Of a stretch of 64,000 nucleotides of DNA, positions 40,128 through 49,275 are shown one piece after another. The notes below the pieces were generated by a model, which saw nothing but the letters and a program-made list of their open reading frames with translations, was not told the DNA's origin and ran no database searches. This stretch comes from Paenibacillus terricola (GTDB lineage: Bacteria > Bacillota > Bacilli > Paenibacillales > Paenibacillaceae), in assembly GCF_014779765.1 (NCBI RefSeq), contig NZ_JACXZA010000011.1, positions 1 to 64,000 of the forward strand, read 5' to 3'. The translations under genes and the position numbers were made by a program. The number at the start of each line of letters is the position of its first letter. Positions within the stretch are counted from its first letter, which is position 1.

Positions 40128-40859
40128 TTAGATGGGTTTCCTCCGGAAATACATATGCCCCACTACAAAGAAAAGTATAAAACTCACACTTATGACCGTA
40201 TACAGCGTCGTCATCGACAGATGGAAGGCATCGGGCCCATCATCAAGCTGCTGGGACAGCATAACGAGCACTGGCTGATCCCATGGATAGTACGGAGCGA
40301 ACCGCTCTGAGTTCGCGATAATAATGTTCGGCAACGTGAAGATCGCATTAATCGCGAGCGGCGCTGCGAAGCTGGCCCACGCGACGGATACGCCCATCTG
40401 CAGGGCGGCCAGCGGCATGCAAGCGATCCAGCTGCCGATTAGGCTGAACAGCAGACTAGACCACTGTATCGGGTCCGTGTAGCCCTTGACCATACCGACA
40501 AGAAGCAGAGCAGCGAGGAAGACGGCCTGCGTTGCAAGCAGGAGCAGCATAACGGAAACAAATTTGCAGATGTACACAGCACCTCGGCTGACCGGCAGCG
40601 CCAGAAGCTGCTTCCAGCCCCCGCCTGCATGCTCGAGCCGACATACCGATGCGGCGAATACGCCAGTGAGCAGCGGCATCAGCAGAAGGGCATGCATAAC
40701 GCCCATCATGTGCAGCAACTGATCCCACTGATTGCCGCTGCTCATGTCGTCGCTCTCTAGCAGACCAATCAGCGAACATAAAGCAGGACTAACGAATATC
40801 AGCCACAGAATCGGCGACTTGCGCCATTTGATCCATTCGGAACGTAAGACAGCCCACAT
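40128..40859 (-). CDS. ABC-2 type permease, LanE/LanG or BcrB-like
   Basis: 243-residue membrane protein with six predicted helices (approx. 18-35, 55-72, 98-120, 138-160, 166-186, 218-238) and the N-terminal RSEWIKWRKSPI motif typical of ABC-2 exporter permeases for bacitracin and lantibiotics. Last gene of the operon RR-HK-ATPase-permease-permease. Starts 1 nt after the other permease ends. Confidence 0.82.
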   Translation of the reverse strand: MWAVLRSEWIKWRKSPILWLIFVSPALCSLIGLLESDDMSSGNQWDQLLHMMGVMHALLLMPLLTGVFAASVCRLEHAGGGWKQLLALPVSRGAVYICKFVSVMLLLLATQAVFLAALLLVGMVKGYTDPIQWSSLLFSLIGSWIACMPLAALQMGVSVAWASFAAPLAINAIFTLPNIIIANSERFAPYYPWDQPVLVMLSQQLDDGPDAFHLSMTTLYTVISVSFILFFVVGHMYFRRKPI

Positions 40860-40860
40860 G

Positions 40861-41577
40861 TTACTTCACGTCCTTTCTTACGAAATGGACGCTTCCAGCG
40901 ATGTAAATCACCAGTCCGACAGCCAGGCCGAGCGCGGCAGGGATGAGCGGTTCATTCCATTGATTATCGAGCATCGGCCACTTGTACGGCACGAAATCTC
41001 CCAGCGCCATGCCAAACATCGATACGACCGTTCCGAGTACGCCAACTGTGAGTGGGATCGCTTGATTCGCCAGCGAGACGGACAGCCATAGTTGTATGGC
41101 GCCGATTGGCAGCGCAGCGAGCAGTGGCAGATAGCAGATGCGAAGCAGTTCATCATAGGGGATATCGGTTCCAATAGACAGGCATAGCCCGAGTGCAATG
41201 GTACCGACTGCGAGCATCGAACAAGCGGCAAACATTAGCCCAATCAGAAGCACGAACTTAGCGGCATATGCGGATAGGCGGGACAGAGGCAGTGCAAGCG
41301 TCTGCTTCCATGCGTTCGTCGCATGCTCGACGCCGGCGATCATTGAAGCGATGATTGCCATACCGATGATAAGCGAAGGCACTGCGAGAAAATGAGTCTC
41401 GCTCAGCAAATGACCCCACGGGTCATCGGCATTCAGCTTCATCAAATAGTCATACCGAAGCGCGTAGTTGGCGGCCTGCAGCAGGACGACGCCGAAGCCG
41501 CCGGCTGCGATAAGGGGCCAGACCGCTTTGCGGCGGATTTTGAGCCGTTCGACGGCTAGCAGCTGGAGCAGCATCAT
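40861..41577 (-). CDS. ABC-2 type permease, LanE/LanG or BcrB-like
   Basis: 238 residues, six predicted membrane helices, N-terminal LLAVERLKIRRKAVW. Related in architecture to the downstream permease (both have a WKQxLALPxSR motif after helix 2), so the pair probably forms a heterodimer. Its ATG overlaps the stop of the ATPase gene by 4 nt. Confidence 0.82.
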   Translation of the reverse strand: MMLLQLLAVERLKIRRKAVWPLIAAGGFGVVLLQAANYALRYDYLMKLNADDPWGHLLSETHFLAVPSLIIGMAIIASMIAGVEHATNAWKQTLALPLSRLSAYAAKFVLLIGLMFAACSMLAVGTIALGLCLSIGTDIPYDELLRICYLPLLAALPIGAIQLWLSVSLANQAIPLTVGVLGTVVSMFGMALGDFVPYKWPMLDNQWNEPLIPAALGLAVGLVIYIAGSVHFVRKDVK

Positions 41578-42548
41578 AAGCTTTCCTCTCCGTCGGTCAG
41601 CTTCAGGAACAAATCCTCAAGCGATTGTCTTACTTCCTCAACGCGATATATTTCGATGCCGCTTTCCACAAGCGTTCGAACATAGTAGGCTGCAATCTCA
41701 TCGTCCACGGAGTCAACCAGAATGCGATTGGCATTCTCGTCGTAGGCTGCTCCCGTTCGCGAAGACTCCGCCGCTGCAGCCGACTCCGCTTGAACACCAA
41801 TGGCTGAGAGCACCTTAGTCGCTTGCGGAACGGCGCCAACGCGAAGCGACAGGCGGCCCTTCGAGCGGCCTCTCAGTGCTCCGATCGATTCTTGTGCGAT
41901 GAGTCTGCCTTGTGCGATAATGCCGACCTGAGTCGCCATCTGTTCAATCTCCGAGAGCAGGTGACTAGATACGACGATCGTAATGCCATGCTGCTGCGGC
42001 ATGCTCTTGATCAGCTCGCGCATCTCGAGAATACCGGATGGATCTAGGCCGTTCGTTGGCTCATCCAGAATGAGCAACTCCGGGTTTCCCAGTAGTGCAG
42101 TCGCAATGCCAAGCCGCTGCTTCATGCCAAGCGAGTAGCCTTTGACAGGGCGCTTCGCATCCTTCGTCAGCCTTACGATCGTCAGCACTTCATCGATGCG
42201 ACTGGAAGGGACGCCGAGGATACGGCGGACAGCCTCCAAGTTCTCGCGTCCAGTCAGATGGCCGTAGTAGGATGGATATTCGACGAGCGAGCCGACGCGG
42301 CGAAGCGCCTCGATGCGATTGCTCTTCAGCTCGCGACCGAACAGCTTAACCGAGCCGCGCGTTGGACGGATTAAGCCGAGCAACATGCGGATCGTGGTTG
42401 TTTTGCCGGCGCCGTTCGGACCGAGGAAGCCATATATTTCGCCGCGGCCCACACGCAAATTCAAATCTTGTACGAGCGCCTTGCGCCCAATGGCTTTGGT
42501 CAGACCGGAAGTTTCAATTACCCAATCGGTAGTAGTCGATTGTTTCAT
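41574..42548 (-). CDS. ABC transporter ATPase, lantibiotic-immunity/BcrA type
   Basis: 324 residues. Walker A GPNGAGKT at 43-50, signature YSLGMKQRLGIA (SLGMKQ instead of LSGGQ), Walker B LLILDEPTNGLDPSG, H-loop SSHLL. At the Q-loop position it has Glu90 in GSLVEYPSYYG, the E-loop reported for LanF and BcrA ATPases. C-terminal ~100 residues form a dimerisation/regulatory extension. Predicted to power export of a membrane-active antimicrobial such as a lantibiotic or bacitracin. Confidence 0.88.
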   Translation of the reverse strand: MKQSTTTDWVIETSGLTKAIGRKALVQDLNLRVGRGEIYGFLGPNGAGKTTTIRMLLGLIRPTRGSVKLFGRELKSNRIEALRRVGSLVEYPSYYGHLTGRENLEAVRRILGVPSSRIDEVLTIVRLTKDAKRPVKGYSLGMKQRLGIATALLGNPELLILDEPTNGLDPSGILEMRELIKSMPQQHGITIVVSSHLLSEIEQMATQVGIIAQGRLIAQESIGALRGRSKGRLSLRVGAVPQATKVLSAIGVQAESAAAAESSRTGAAYDENANRILVDSVDDEIAAYYVRTLVESGIEIYRVEEVRQSLEDLFLKLTDGEESL

Positions 42549-42611
42549 AGGATTCGATCACCTCGAAACCCATTGTAGCGAACGAAGGTTAAACAAACGG
42601 GAGGAAGAAGT

Positions 42612-44012
42612 TTAAATTTGGTTTAAACCTTGCAGCGTAATGCGGGTACCCGCTGTGGAGCTGTCGATTGTAAGTTGAAGCCCCATCTCCTTCGCCATCA
42701 GCTTGACGATGTTTAAGCCAATGCCCGAACCTGCTTCGTCCGATTCGCTGTCCATGCCGGGACCATGGTCCACGAAGGAGATATAGCCACTGCCCTCCCA
42801 TTCATAAAGCCGGACGAGTGCATAACCCCCAGCGCTTGCATGCCGCAAAATATTCTGGAACAGATTATCCGCAATCCGTTCCATCCACTGCGGATCAATC
42901 TCCCATCGGAAGCTGTGATCAGGCGCATCCAGCTCCAGCTCGATGCCTTGTTGTTCGAAAGCGGCGTACCAGTTCGCACACAGCTGGCGCAGCAATCGAT
43001 TCATATCGATCACCTCGGGACGATAAGGGTAACGGCCTGCGGAGAGCAATGTGTAGGAGAGCAGGTTGTCGATCAACCGACTGAGGTAGTCGACCTTCCG
43101 ATCGATCACCTGCAGCGACTCGCGTCCGCGACTGCTAAGCTGTTCCTCGTTAAGCTGAAACGCATGGCCGCGAATGGCAGTAAGCGGCGTGCGCAAATCG
43201 TGAGACAGGTTGGCGATGAGCTGTCTGCGCAGATGCTCTTCCTCCGTCTCGCGCAGCCGGCCGTGCTCGAGCTGTCCGATCATCGTATTGAACGCGAACT
43301 CCAGCCGTCCGATCTCGTCCTGCTTGCCAACCGTTATACGTCCCGGAATGCCAGGGAAGGCGGCAGCGCTTGAAGTCATCGCCTTCTGCATGCGAAGCAG
43401 CCTGCGGGAGATCCGGTAGAAGAACAACCAGGAAGCGCCGATGAACAGGAGGAGAATGATCAGCAGCAGAGCAGGGAAGGCGAAGGACCAATATTTCGCG
43501 AAAGTTGTATTTTTGAAAGTTGGCGTAATGACCGTCCGAGGCACTTCCAGTATGATAAACCCTTCGGAGGGCTGATCGCCGATGAAGGCGACAATCGTGA
43601 ACAGTTCGTCGCTGCCTGGTCGTTCCTTCATGAATTGCATGGCATCAGCAGCGGTCCAATGCTGCTGGATCTTCGCATCGCTAGGCAGCTGGAGCTGCGT
43701 GTCGCCTGCTGAATTGACCCAGTAGATGGTCGCTTTGTTATAACGCTTGTAGAGCTTCTCCAGCCTCTGCTGAATGACCTCGTCAGGCTTGCCTCCAAGC
43801 GATTTCACCTCGCTATGCCATTTGTTCTCGAGTTCAATTGCACCGCCATAGACCGCATACTCCTTCTCGTAAGGCGGATAGATGAGGAACAGAGCGGTCA
43901 CAACAACAATAATGGCTAGAGGAATTAGAATGACGGCAACGGACATGAGGATGACATAACGGGAGACAAGCGAACGACGGGCGTCCGACAGCCAGTTCAA
44001 CAGCCGATTCAT
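42612..44012 (-). CDS. Sensor histidine kinase
   Basis: 466 residues: membrane helix about 18-45, an extracytoplasmic domain of ~125 residues, second helix about 175-198, HAMP region to about 260, HisKA with His271 in NLSHDLRTPLTAIRGH, and HATPase_c with DNLFQNILRHA, DHGPGMD and GSGIGLNIVKLMAKEMG. The sizeable external domain differs from the short-loop BceS kinases that sense through their transporter, so direct sensing is possible. Overlaps the response regulator by 4 nt. Confidence 0.92.
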   Translation of the reverse strand: MNRLLNWLSDARRSLVSRYVILMSVAVILIPLAIIVVVTALFLIYPPYEKEYAVYGGAIELENKWHSEVKSLGGKPDEVIQQRLEKLYKRYNKATIYWVNSAGDTQLQLPSDAKIQQHWTAADAMQFMKERPGSDELFTIVAFIGDQPSEGFIILEVPRTVITPTFKNTTFAKYWSFAFPALLLIILLLFIGASWLFFYRISRRLLRMQKAMTSSAAAFPGIPGRITVGKQDEIGRLEFAFNTMIGQLEHGRLRETEEEHLRRQLIANLSHDLRTPLTAIRGHAFQLNEEQLSSRGRESLQVIDRKVDYLSRLIDNLLSYTLLSAGRYPYRPEVIDMNRLLRQLCANWYAAFEQQGIELELDAPDHSFRWEIDPQWMERIADNLFQNILRHASAGGYALVRLYEWEGSGYISFVDHGPGMDSESDEAGSGIGLNIVKLMAKEMGLQLTIDSSTAGTRITLQGLNQI

Positions 44013-44683
44013 TGCTTCACCCGAAAGCCGATGCCGCGGATCGTCTCGACAATGGCGGGCGAGCTTGGGTTGATCTCAATTTTCTCCCGAAGATAGCGGA
44101 TATGGACATTAAGCGTCTTGTCGCCGTCCCAGCTGGGCTCGCCCCATACAGCCTCATAAATCTGCTCCTTCGTCAGGATCTGATTCGGATGGCGCAGCAG
44201 ATACAGAAAGATCTGAAGCTGCTTGCCTGTCAGAATGATCTCTTCACCTGATCGCTGGTCGATAAACATCGGCTTCGAGAGATCGATATCGAGATGACCG
44301 AGCTTGATCTGCCCTTGATTGTCGGCCTTGCCGTTGCGCCGCAGCAGCACTTCGATTCGAGCCGCAAGCTCATCGGGGTGGAACGGCTTGGTCATATAGT
44401 CATCCGCAAATTGGAGTCCCTCCAGCTTATCGTCGATGGTGGAGCGGGCTGAGAGCATAAGGATCGGCTTGTCAGGCGCAATGCGTTTGAGCCGCTGGCC
44501 GACGGTGAACCCGTCCAATCCCGGCAGCATCACATCGAGAATAACAAGGTCTGCATCGGCCACTCGCTCAGTTGCGCCATCGCCTGAACGAAGCCAATCG
44601 ACGGCAAAACCCCGGCCTGTTAAATGACTTTGAACGATAAGACCAATGTCTAAATCGTCCTCGATATATAGAATCCGCCTCAT
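44009..44683 (-). CDS. OmpR-family response regulator
   Basis: 224 residues from the ATG at 44683, which has AAGGAGGTG 9 nt upstream; the open frame continues 177 nt further up without an SD and with non-conserved residues. Receiver domain with phosphoacceptor Asp50 in VILDVMLPG and Lys in MTKPFHPDEL; C-terminal winged helix from about residue 125 (LTGKQLQIFLYLLRHPNQILTKEQIYEAVWG-type segment). First gene of the operon, expected to activate the ABC genes behind it. Confidence 0.93.
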   Translation of the reverse strand: MRRILYIEDDLDIGLIVQSHLTGRGFAVDWLRSGDGATERVADADLVILDVMLPGLDGFTVGQRLKRIAPDKPILMLSARSTIDDKLEGLQFADDYMTKPFHPDELAARIEVLLRRNGKADNQGQIKLGHLDIDLSKPMFIDQRSGEEIILTGKQLQIFLYLLRHPNQILTKEQIYEAVWGEPSWDGDKTLNVHIRYLREKIEINPSSPAIVETIRGIGFRVKQ

Positions 44684-44854
44684 GGCGAATGCACCTCCTT
44701 GGCATCTTTCATTCCCATCATACGGGCACCGAGTCCAAATGAAAAGAGAGGCGGCAATAGTCGGTATTGTGTGGTTGTTGTGGTTGTGATACAATAAAAT
44801 TACTGTTTTTAGGCTTGGCTTGAAACTGACGGACGTTTGTTCCGTACAAGGCTT

Positions 44855-44926
44855 TGACACTAGCGTATGCTTACGAAGTCAGCAATTTACTTACAGGTAG
44901 TAGTGTCAGGAAGTAAGCAAATTGCT
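44855..44926 (+). promoter_or_regulatory. Interleaved inverted repeats in the secG leader
   Basis: Stem A pairs TGACACTA (44855) with TAGTGTCA (44901). Stem B pairs AGCAATTTACTTAC (44881) with GTAAGCAAATTGCT (44913). The right arm of A lies inside B, so the stems form either a pseudoknot or two exclusive hairpins; the SD of secG begins 5 nt after stem B. Looks like a leader regulating secG, but matches no class I know. Confidence 0.65.
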
Positions 44927-44942
44927 GTTAGGAGGTGGGAAA

Positions 44943-45179
44943 GTGGACATTTTATTCAAAATCTTGCTTATCATCGCGGCACTTGGTTTGATCTCTGTCG
45001 TGCTTCTTCAGAAAGGTAAGAGTGCAGGTCTGTCCGGTGCCATCTCCGGCGGTGCGGAGCACTTGTTCGGCAAACAGAAAGCACGTGGTCTGGACCTGTT
45101 CTTGCAGCGTCTGACGATCGGCTTCGCAGCTGGATTCTTCATTCTGGCGCTTGTCGTATCTTACTTCGTTAAGAATTAA
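44943..45179 (+). CDS. secG: Preprotein translocase subunit SecG
   Basis: 78 residues, two membrane helices (5-25 and 54-74) joined by a loop with [19 protein letters not shown], the SecG signature. Part of the SecYEG channel. Start is GTG 44943 after AGGAGGTGGG; the frame is open 21 nt upstream. In B. subtilis secG precedes rnr-smpB-ssrA; here four unrelated genes lie in between. Confidence 0.95.
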   Translation: MDILFKILLIIAALGLISVVLLQKGKSAGLSGAISGGAEHLFGKQKARGLDLFLQRLTIGFAAGFFILALVVSYFVKN

Positions 45180-45252
45180 ACGTGTTAACCACTTAACTCG
45201 TTAACGATTAGCTAGGTCAATAGCTAATGACATAAGCGCGAACAGCGCAGAG

Positions 45253-45286
45253 AAGAAGCAGAGCCATAGGCTCTGCTTCTTTTTTG
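45253..45286 (+). terminator. Terminator after secG
   Basis: 13-bp stem AAGAAGCAGAGCC/GGCTCTGCTTCTT with ATA loop and T tail. Confidence 0.93.
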
Positions 45287-45347
45287 TTTTATTTACATAG
45301 TCAAAACGCAAGTTATCGGACTCGTGTGTAAAAGACCGTTGGGTTGG

Positions 45348-46793
45348 CTATGACGGCCTCAGATACATGTTGAAGAAAGGGATGACCTCATCAGCAATGC
45401 GATGGTGTATCTCATCTAAGTCGCCAGTATGGTTCATAAGCGGAAGCACAGGAGACAGACGGTATAGGTCGGTGAAAGCAAGGTGATCAGCTCCTGGTAT
45501 CACGACAGTACGGGAGCCAGGAGCCGACATGGCATTGGTTTCTCTTCTTGGGATCTCGATTGTCAGCTTATCATACTGCGCTCTCGTAAGTCTGGCGGCG
45601 CTCAGCTCGGAATCGCTTGGTACCTCATCGGTGGCGGCTCGTTTCGATTGAAGCAGCAGCAGTGGCTTACGAAGCGGCGCACTGCGGGCACCTGTGCCGA
45701 ATATGGTTCCATCCATATTCACAGCCGCTTGAATCCGGTTGTCTGTATACAGCATCTCAACGGCATTTGCGCCGCCGAACGAGTGTCCGGCCATACCGAT
45801 ATGATTCAAGTCGAGATGACCAGCAAGAGGAAAGTTAGATTGCTCTCCCGCAGCATTCAGCTGTGTCAGACGATCAAGTACGAATGATGCGTCCTTGGCC
45901 CAGACGTCAGCGATCAATGAGTCATTGGCATCCCAATCGGCAGGCGAGGGAAAAGAGCCGCTGGACATCGTTACGACCGATCCATCCTGAAGCGCAGAGG
46001 CGATCGAATAGTAGGTATGATTGATCGAGACAACAATATACCCGCTGCTCGCGAGCGCCTCGAACAGGAATGTATTCGTAGCATACAAACCGGGAAGCCC
46101 ATGTGAGAACAAGACGACGGGGTAACGGGATTGGCTTGCTGATACAGGCGCATCCGCATAACCATGTGACTGGATCTGTTTCAGGTGAGATAAGAGGAAT
46201 GCGGGAAAATGGTACCGCTTCGCAAGCGCCGGGGCCATCGCGTCCCATTCAGGCAAATAAGGAGCACGCTGAAGTCCGGTAACGGACGGCAAGTCAGCCG
46301 GGTACCACACTTGAACAGTAAGCTCTCGATGGTCAGAAGGGTTATCTGTGACCGTCTCCATACGGGACTCATCCGACCAATGGTACATTGCTGTGCCGAT
46401 AGCATACGAGCCTGGCGGCTGCTCCAGCGTGAACACGGGCAGCAGAATGGGCGGTGCGGCAGCGATGACTGCTAGGAGAACAGCGAGTGCGCTTGCGCCC
46501 AATTGTCGCATGAACGTTGATTTGCGATTGTTGTGTGAGTCTCCGGCGCTGTATTTGCGCTGCTTGCGAATGAGGTACAGACAGTAGAGTACTTCAGCGG
46601 CGCCTACGATAAATGCAGGCAGTATCGTCCATACGATAGGCTTCAGCAGCAGACGCAAGAGGATGAGGACGATCAATGTGACGGGAACAGCAGTCAGGAT
46701 CCAGCGTGAATGGGATAAGCTCCTCCATGATAGGAGGGCCTGTGTGATGACGACGGAAATAATAACAGCCAGATCAATTCCGCTCAAGCTCAA
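45348..46793 (-). CDS. Membrane-anchored alpha/beta hydrolase (PAF-acetylhydrolase-like)
   Basis: 481 residues. Three to four N-terminal membrane helices (about 8-25, 32-50, 52-72, 93-115) then an extracytoplasmic alpha/beta-hydrolase domain: VQVWYPADLP, LFSHGLPGLYATN oxyanion region, nucleophile elbow GHSFGGANAVE, and a C-terminal GADHLAFTDLY His. The match is to the platelet-activating-factor acetylhydrolase/chlorophyllase-like group; substrate unknown. Start is TTG at 46793 with AGGTGTT upstream; no better ATG. Confidence 0.8.
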   Translation of the reverse strand: MSLSGIDLAVIISVVITQALLSWRSLSHSRWILTAVPVTLIVLILLRLLLKPIVWTILPAFIVGAAEVLYCLYLIRKQRKYSAGDSHNNRKSTFMRQLGASALAVLLAVIAAAPPILLPVFTLEQPPGSYAIGTAMYHWSDESRMETVTDNPSDHRELTVQVWYPADLPSVTGLQRAPYLPEWDAMAPALAKRYHFPAFLLSHLKQIQSHGYADAPVSASQSRYPVVLFSHGLPGLYATNTFLFEALASSGYIVVSINHTYYSIASALQDGSVVTMSSGSFPSPADWDANDSLIADVWAKDASFVLDRLTQLNAAGEQSNFPLAGHLDLNHIGMAGHSFGGANAVEMLYTDNRIQAAVNMDGTIFGTGARSAPLRKPLLLLQSKRAATDEVPSDSELSAARLTRAQYDKLTIEIPRRETNAMSAPGSRTVVIPGADHLAFTDLYRLSPVLPLMNHTGDLDEIHHRIADEVIPFFNMYLRPS

Positions 46794-46899
46794 GTCGGGA
46801 ACACCTCATGTACATAATTTTTCAATATATTACCATGAAATGGCCGCTACAACAGGGGAACACAACCTTAAGAGATCGTAAAAAAATAGCCTGTGTATC

Positions 46900-46928
46900 T
46901 TATGCCGTAGGCGGATATCGATTATAAT
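46900..46928 (+). promoter_or_regulatory. Predicted promoter of the MerR-family gene
   Basis: TTATGC, 17-nt spacer, TATAAT at 46923. The -35 is weak. Confidence 0.5.
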
Positions 46929-46975
46929 GGATTATCCAGCCATTTCTGGCTTGCGCGTATTGTAGGAGGTTAACA

Positions 46976-47413
46976 ATGAAAGATAGATATTCGGTTGACG
47001 AGGTATGCGAGCGTTATGGCGTAACCGCGCGGACACTTCACTACTATGAAGAAATCGGACTATTAAACGGTGTGCCGAGAACAGAAGGCGGCCATCGGTA
47101 TTATGATGAACGGATTATTGCACAGCTGGAGCAAATTATTCGGCTGAAGGAAGTGCTCGGCATCTCCCTGCAGGAAGTGAAGACGATCGTTGAACTGGAG
47201 GCTAAGCTGGAGCAAATCCGCGGCGCTTACCGCCAAGAGGACTCGGCCGAGGAGAAAACGAGAATTCTTGATCAAGGCGAGCAAGAGCTGCAGCGGTTCA
47301 TCGATCAAATCGATGCAAGGCTGGATAAGCTTCAACAGCTGCGTCAAGGCTTTAACCAGCGGCTTGACCGCGTGAAGAAGCTGAAAGAATCCGGCGCAAC
47401 GCAAGGAAGCTAA
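46976..47413 (+). CDS. MerR-family transcriptional regulator
   Basis: 145 residues. N-terminal winged HTH (YSVDEVCERYGVTARTLHYYEEIGLL) followed by a long dimerisation helix (about 75-140) rich in Gln, Glu and Leu; no C-terminal drug-binding domain and no metal-binding Cys. SD TAGGAGGT. Placed before an MFS drug exporter gene, its likely target. Effector unknown. Confidence 0.9.
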   Translation: MKDRYSVDEVCERYGVTARTLHYYEEIGLLNGVPRTEGGHRYYDERIIAQLEQIIRLKEVLGISLQEVKTIVELEAKLEQIRGAYRQEDSAEEKTRILDQGEQELQRFIDQIDARLDKLQQLRQGFNQRLDRVKKLKESGATQGS

Positions 47414-47541
47414 CCAGAAGTATCGGCCTGACCTGCAATCATATATTCAAGCAATGATACGTTCCCTCATGCCACAACTTCTACGGAAAAGGTATGAGGG
47501 CTTTTTGGCGTCCAATAGGAAAAATTTATTTAACATAACAT

Positions 47542-47570
47542 TACGTGAGGGTTAGATATCGTTTATAATA
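47542..47570 (+). promoter_or_regulatory. Predicted promoter of the MFS transporter
   Basis: TTACGT, 17-nt spacer, TATAAT at 47565. TTACGTGAGGGTTA resembles one half of MerR-family operators that lie between -35 and -10, but the other half is not evident. Confidence 0.45.
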
Positions 47571-47619
47571 GGTGAGTTAATTATTTCCAAATAGAGAGCG
47601 TAGGGAGGAAGAGGCCATC

Positions 47620-49080
47620 ATGCCGTCTCATAATCGCAAATGGTGGGTGTTATCGGTTACAAGTTTAGGTTCTCTGTTATCCGCTTTAAATTTCAGCACC
47701 TTAATTATCGCACTGCCGGATCTCATTACGGGCCTTCATTCGACGCTGCTGCAGGCGATGTGGATCATGCTCTCGTACATGGTTGCACAGACGGTCGTTG
47801 TGCTGATGGCCGGCAGCCTGGCGGACCGATTCGGCCGCAAGCGGCTGTATATCTGGGGCATGATTCTATTCACGATTGTATCGTTCATATCCGGCTTTGC
47901 GTCGGACGCGACGTGGTTAATCATCTTAAGGATTCTGCAAGGAGTCGGCGGCGCTATGGTTATGGCGAACAGTACGGCGATCGTTGCGGACGCTTTTCCG
48001 AAGGAGGAACTGGGCAGGGCGCTTGGCATTAACATCATGGTCGTTGCTGTTGGTCAGATTATCGGACCGGTGCTTGGCGGCTGGCTGACGACCGACTACG
48101 GCTGGGAGTGGACGTTCTGGTTCAACGTGCCGTTCGGCGTTGTGGCTGTGTTGTGGAGCTTATGGGCAATGGGCATGAAAGAGGAGAAGGCGGCAGTCAA
48201 GAGCAGCAAGCTCGACCTGGGCGGCATCGCGATGTACTCGCTGTCGGTTACAGGACTGCTGATTGCGCTCACTTGGGGTGCCATTCAGAGCTGGACGTCA
48301 CCCGTTGTATGGGTATCGGCGATCGTATTCGTGTTGTGCTTTCCTGTCTTCCTTGCTATTGAGAAAAAGCATCCGGCGGCCATTCTGCATCTTCCGCTGT
48401 TCTTCAACCGAATCTTCTCACTCGGTATATTCTCGGCATCACTCAATGCAATTGCACGGATGGCGGTTATGTTCATGCTCATTTTCTACTTCCAAGGCGC
48501 GCAATCTTACGATGCGCTGGAAGCGGGCATTCTGACCATACCGCTTGCGGCGGGCATGCTGATCTTTTCGCCTGTGGCGGGTTGGTTGGGTGACAAGTTC
48601 GGAGAGACGATGCCTGCGACAGCGGGGCTGTTCATCAGCATGCTGGGGCTCATAGGGCTGGCTCTAGATACAGGCATCACGACTCCTTATTGGCAAATGG
48701 GGTTGTGGATGACGCTGATCAGCATCGGCTCGGGACTGTTCAACTCTCCGAATTCGAGCAGCCTAATGAATGCTGCTGGTCCCAAATTCCGCGGCGAGGC
48801 ATCCGGCATTCGATCGCTGACGACGAACATCGGCATGATGCTGAGCATTGCTTTCTCGATGCCGATCATTACACACAGCATTCCGCATGAAGCGATGCTG
48901 GCGATTTTCTCCGGTACACAGGTTGGCATGGGCGAGTCGAGCGAAGCACTGAAGCCGTTCATTACAGGCTTGCATGAGGTGTTCTGGTTCATGGCGGTAC
49001 TCATGCTGTTCGCGACGATTCTGTCGATGCTGCGCGCGGGTCAAGGCGGCCGGCGCGGAATGGTTGATGTGTCGGGGTAA
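47620..49080 (+). CDS. MFS multidrug efflux transporter, DHA2/EmrB type
   Basis: 486 residues with about 14 predicted membrane helices, the DHA2 layout. Motif A GSLADRFGRKRLYIWG after helix 2 and the antiporter motif C region GQIIGPVLGGWLT in helix 5 are clear. Proton-driven export of a drug or small hydrophobic compound is inferred; substrate unknown. SD GGGAGGAAGAGG. Controlled probably by the MerR gene 206 nt upstream. Confidence 0.9.
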   Translation: MPSHNRKWWVLSVTSLGSLLSALNFSTLIIALPDLITGLHSTLLQAMWIMLSYMVAQTVVVLMAGSLADRFGRKRLYIWGMILFTIVSFISGFASDATWLIILRILQGVGGAMVMANSTAIVADAFPKEELGRALGINIMVVAVGQIIGPVLGGWLTTDYGWEWTFWFNVPFGVVAVLWSLWAMGMKEEKAAVKSSKLDLGGIAMYSLSVTGLLIALTWGAIQSWTSPVVWVSAIVFVLCFPVFLAIEKKHPAAILHLPLFFNRIFSLGIFSASLNAIARMAVMFMLIFYFQGAQSYDALEAGILTIPLAAGMLIFSPVAGWLGDKFGETMPATAGLFISMLGLIGLALDTGITTPYWQMGLWMTLISIGSGLFNSPNSSSLMNAAGPKFRGEASGIRSLTTNIGMMLSIAFSMPIITHSIPHEAMLAIFSGTQVGMGESSEALKPFITGLHEVFWFMAVLMLFATILSMLRAGQGGRRGMVDVSG

Positions 49081-49121
49081 TGCAGGAAAGAGAGAGTGTA
49101 AGAGTAAATAGGATAGCGAGA

Positions 49122-49164
49122 GCCCCTCGGTCATGCCGCTTAGCGCATGGCTGAGGGGTTTTGT
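49122..49164 (+). terminator. Terminator after the MFS gene
   Basis: CCCCTCGG-CATG ... CATG-CTGAGGGG stem with a TTTT tail. Confidence 0.82.
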
Positions 49165-49215
49165 GTTTGGTGGGGAGAAAGCTGCCCTAGTAGGTAAGTA
49201 TCCCATGGTTCTTAT

Positions 49216-49257
49216 AAAAAAGGCCTGATCAGCGTCGATTGACGTGGATCAAGCCCT
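49216..49257 (-). terminator. Terminator of the rhamnogalacturonan lyase gene
   Basis: On the minus strand GGCTTGATC/GATCAGGCC stem followed by T6. Confidence 0.8.
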
Positions 49258-49275
49258 TCTTATTGGCAGTACGTA

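Noticed and set aside
47520-47580. Full MerR-type operator before the MFS gene
   Set aside because: Only one half-site (TTACGTGAGGG) is visible and the -35/-10 spacing found is 17 nt, not the 19-20 nt typical of MerR-activated promoters.
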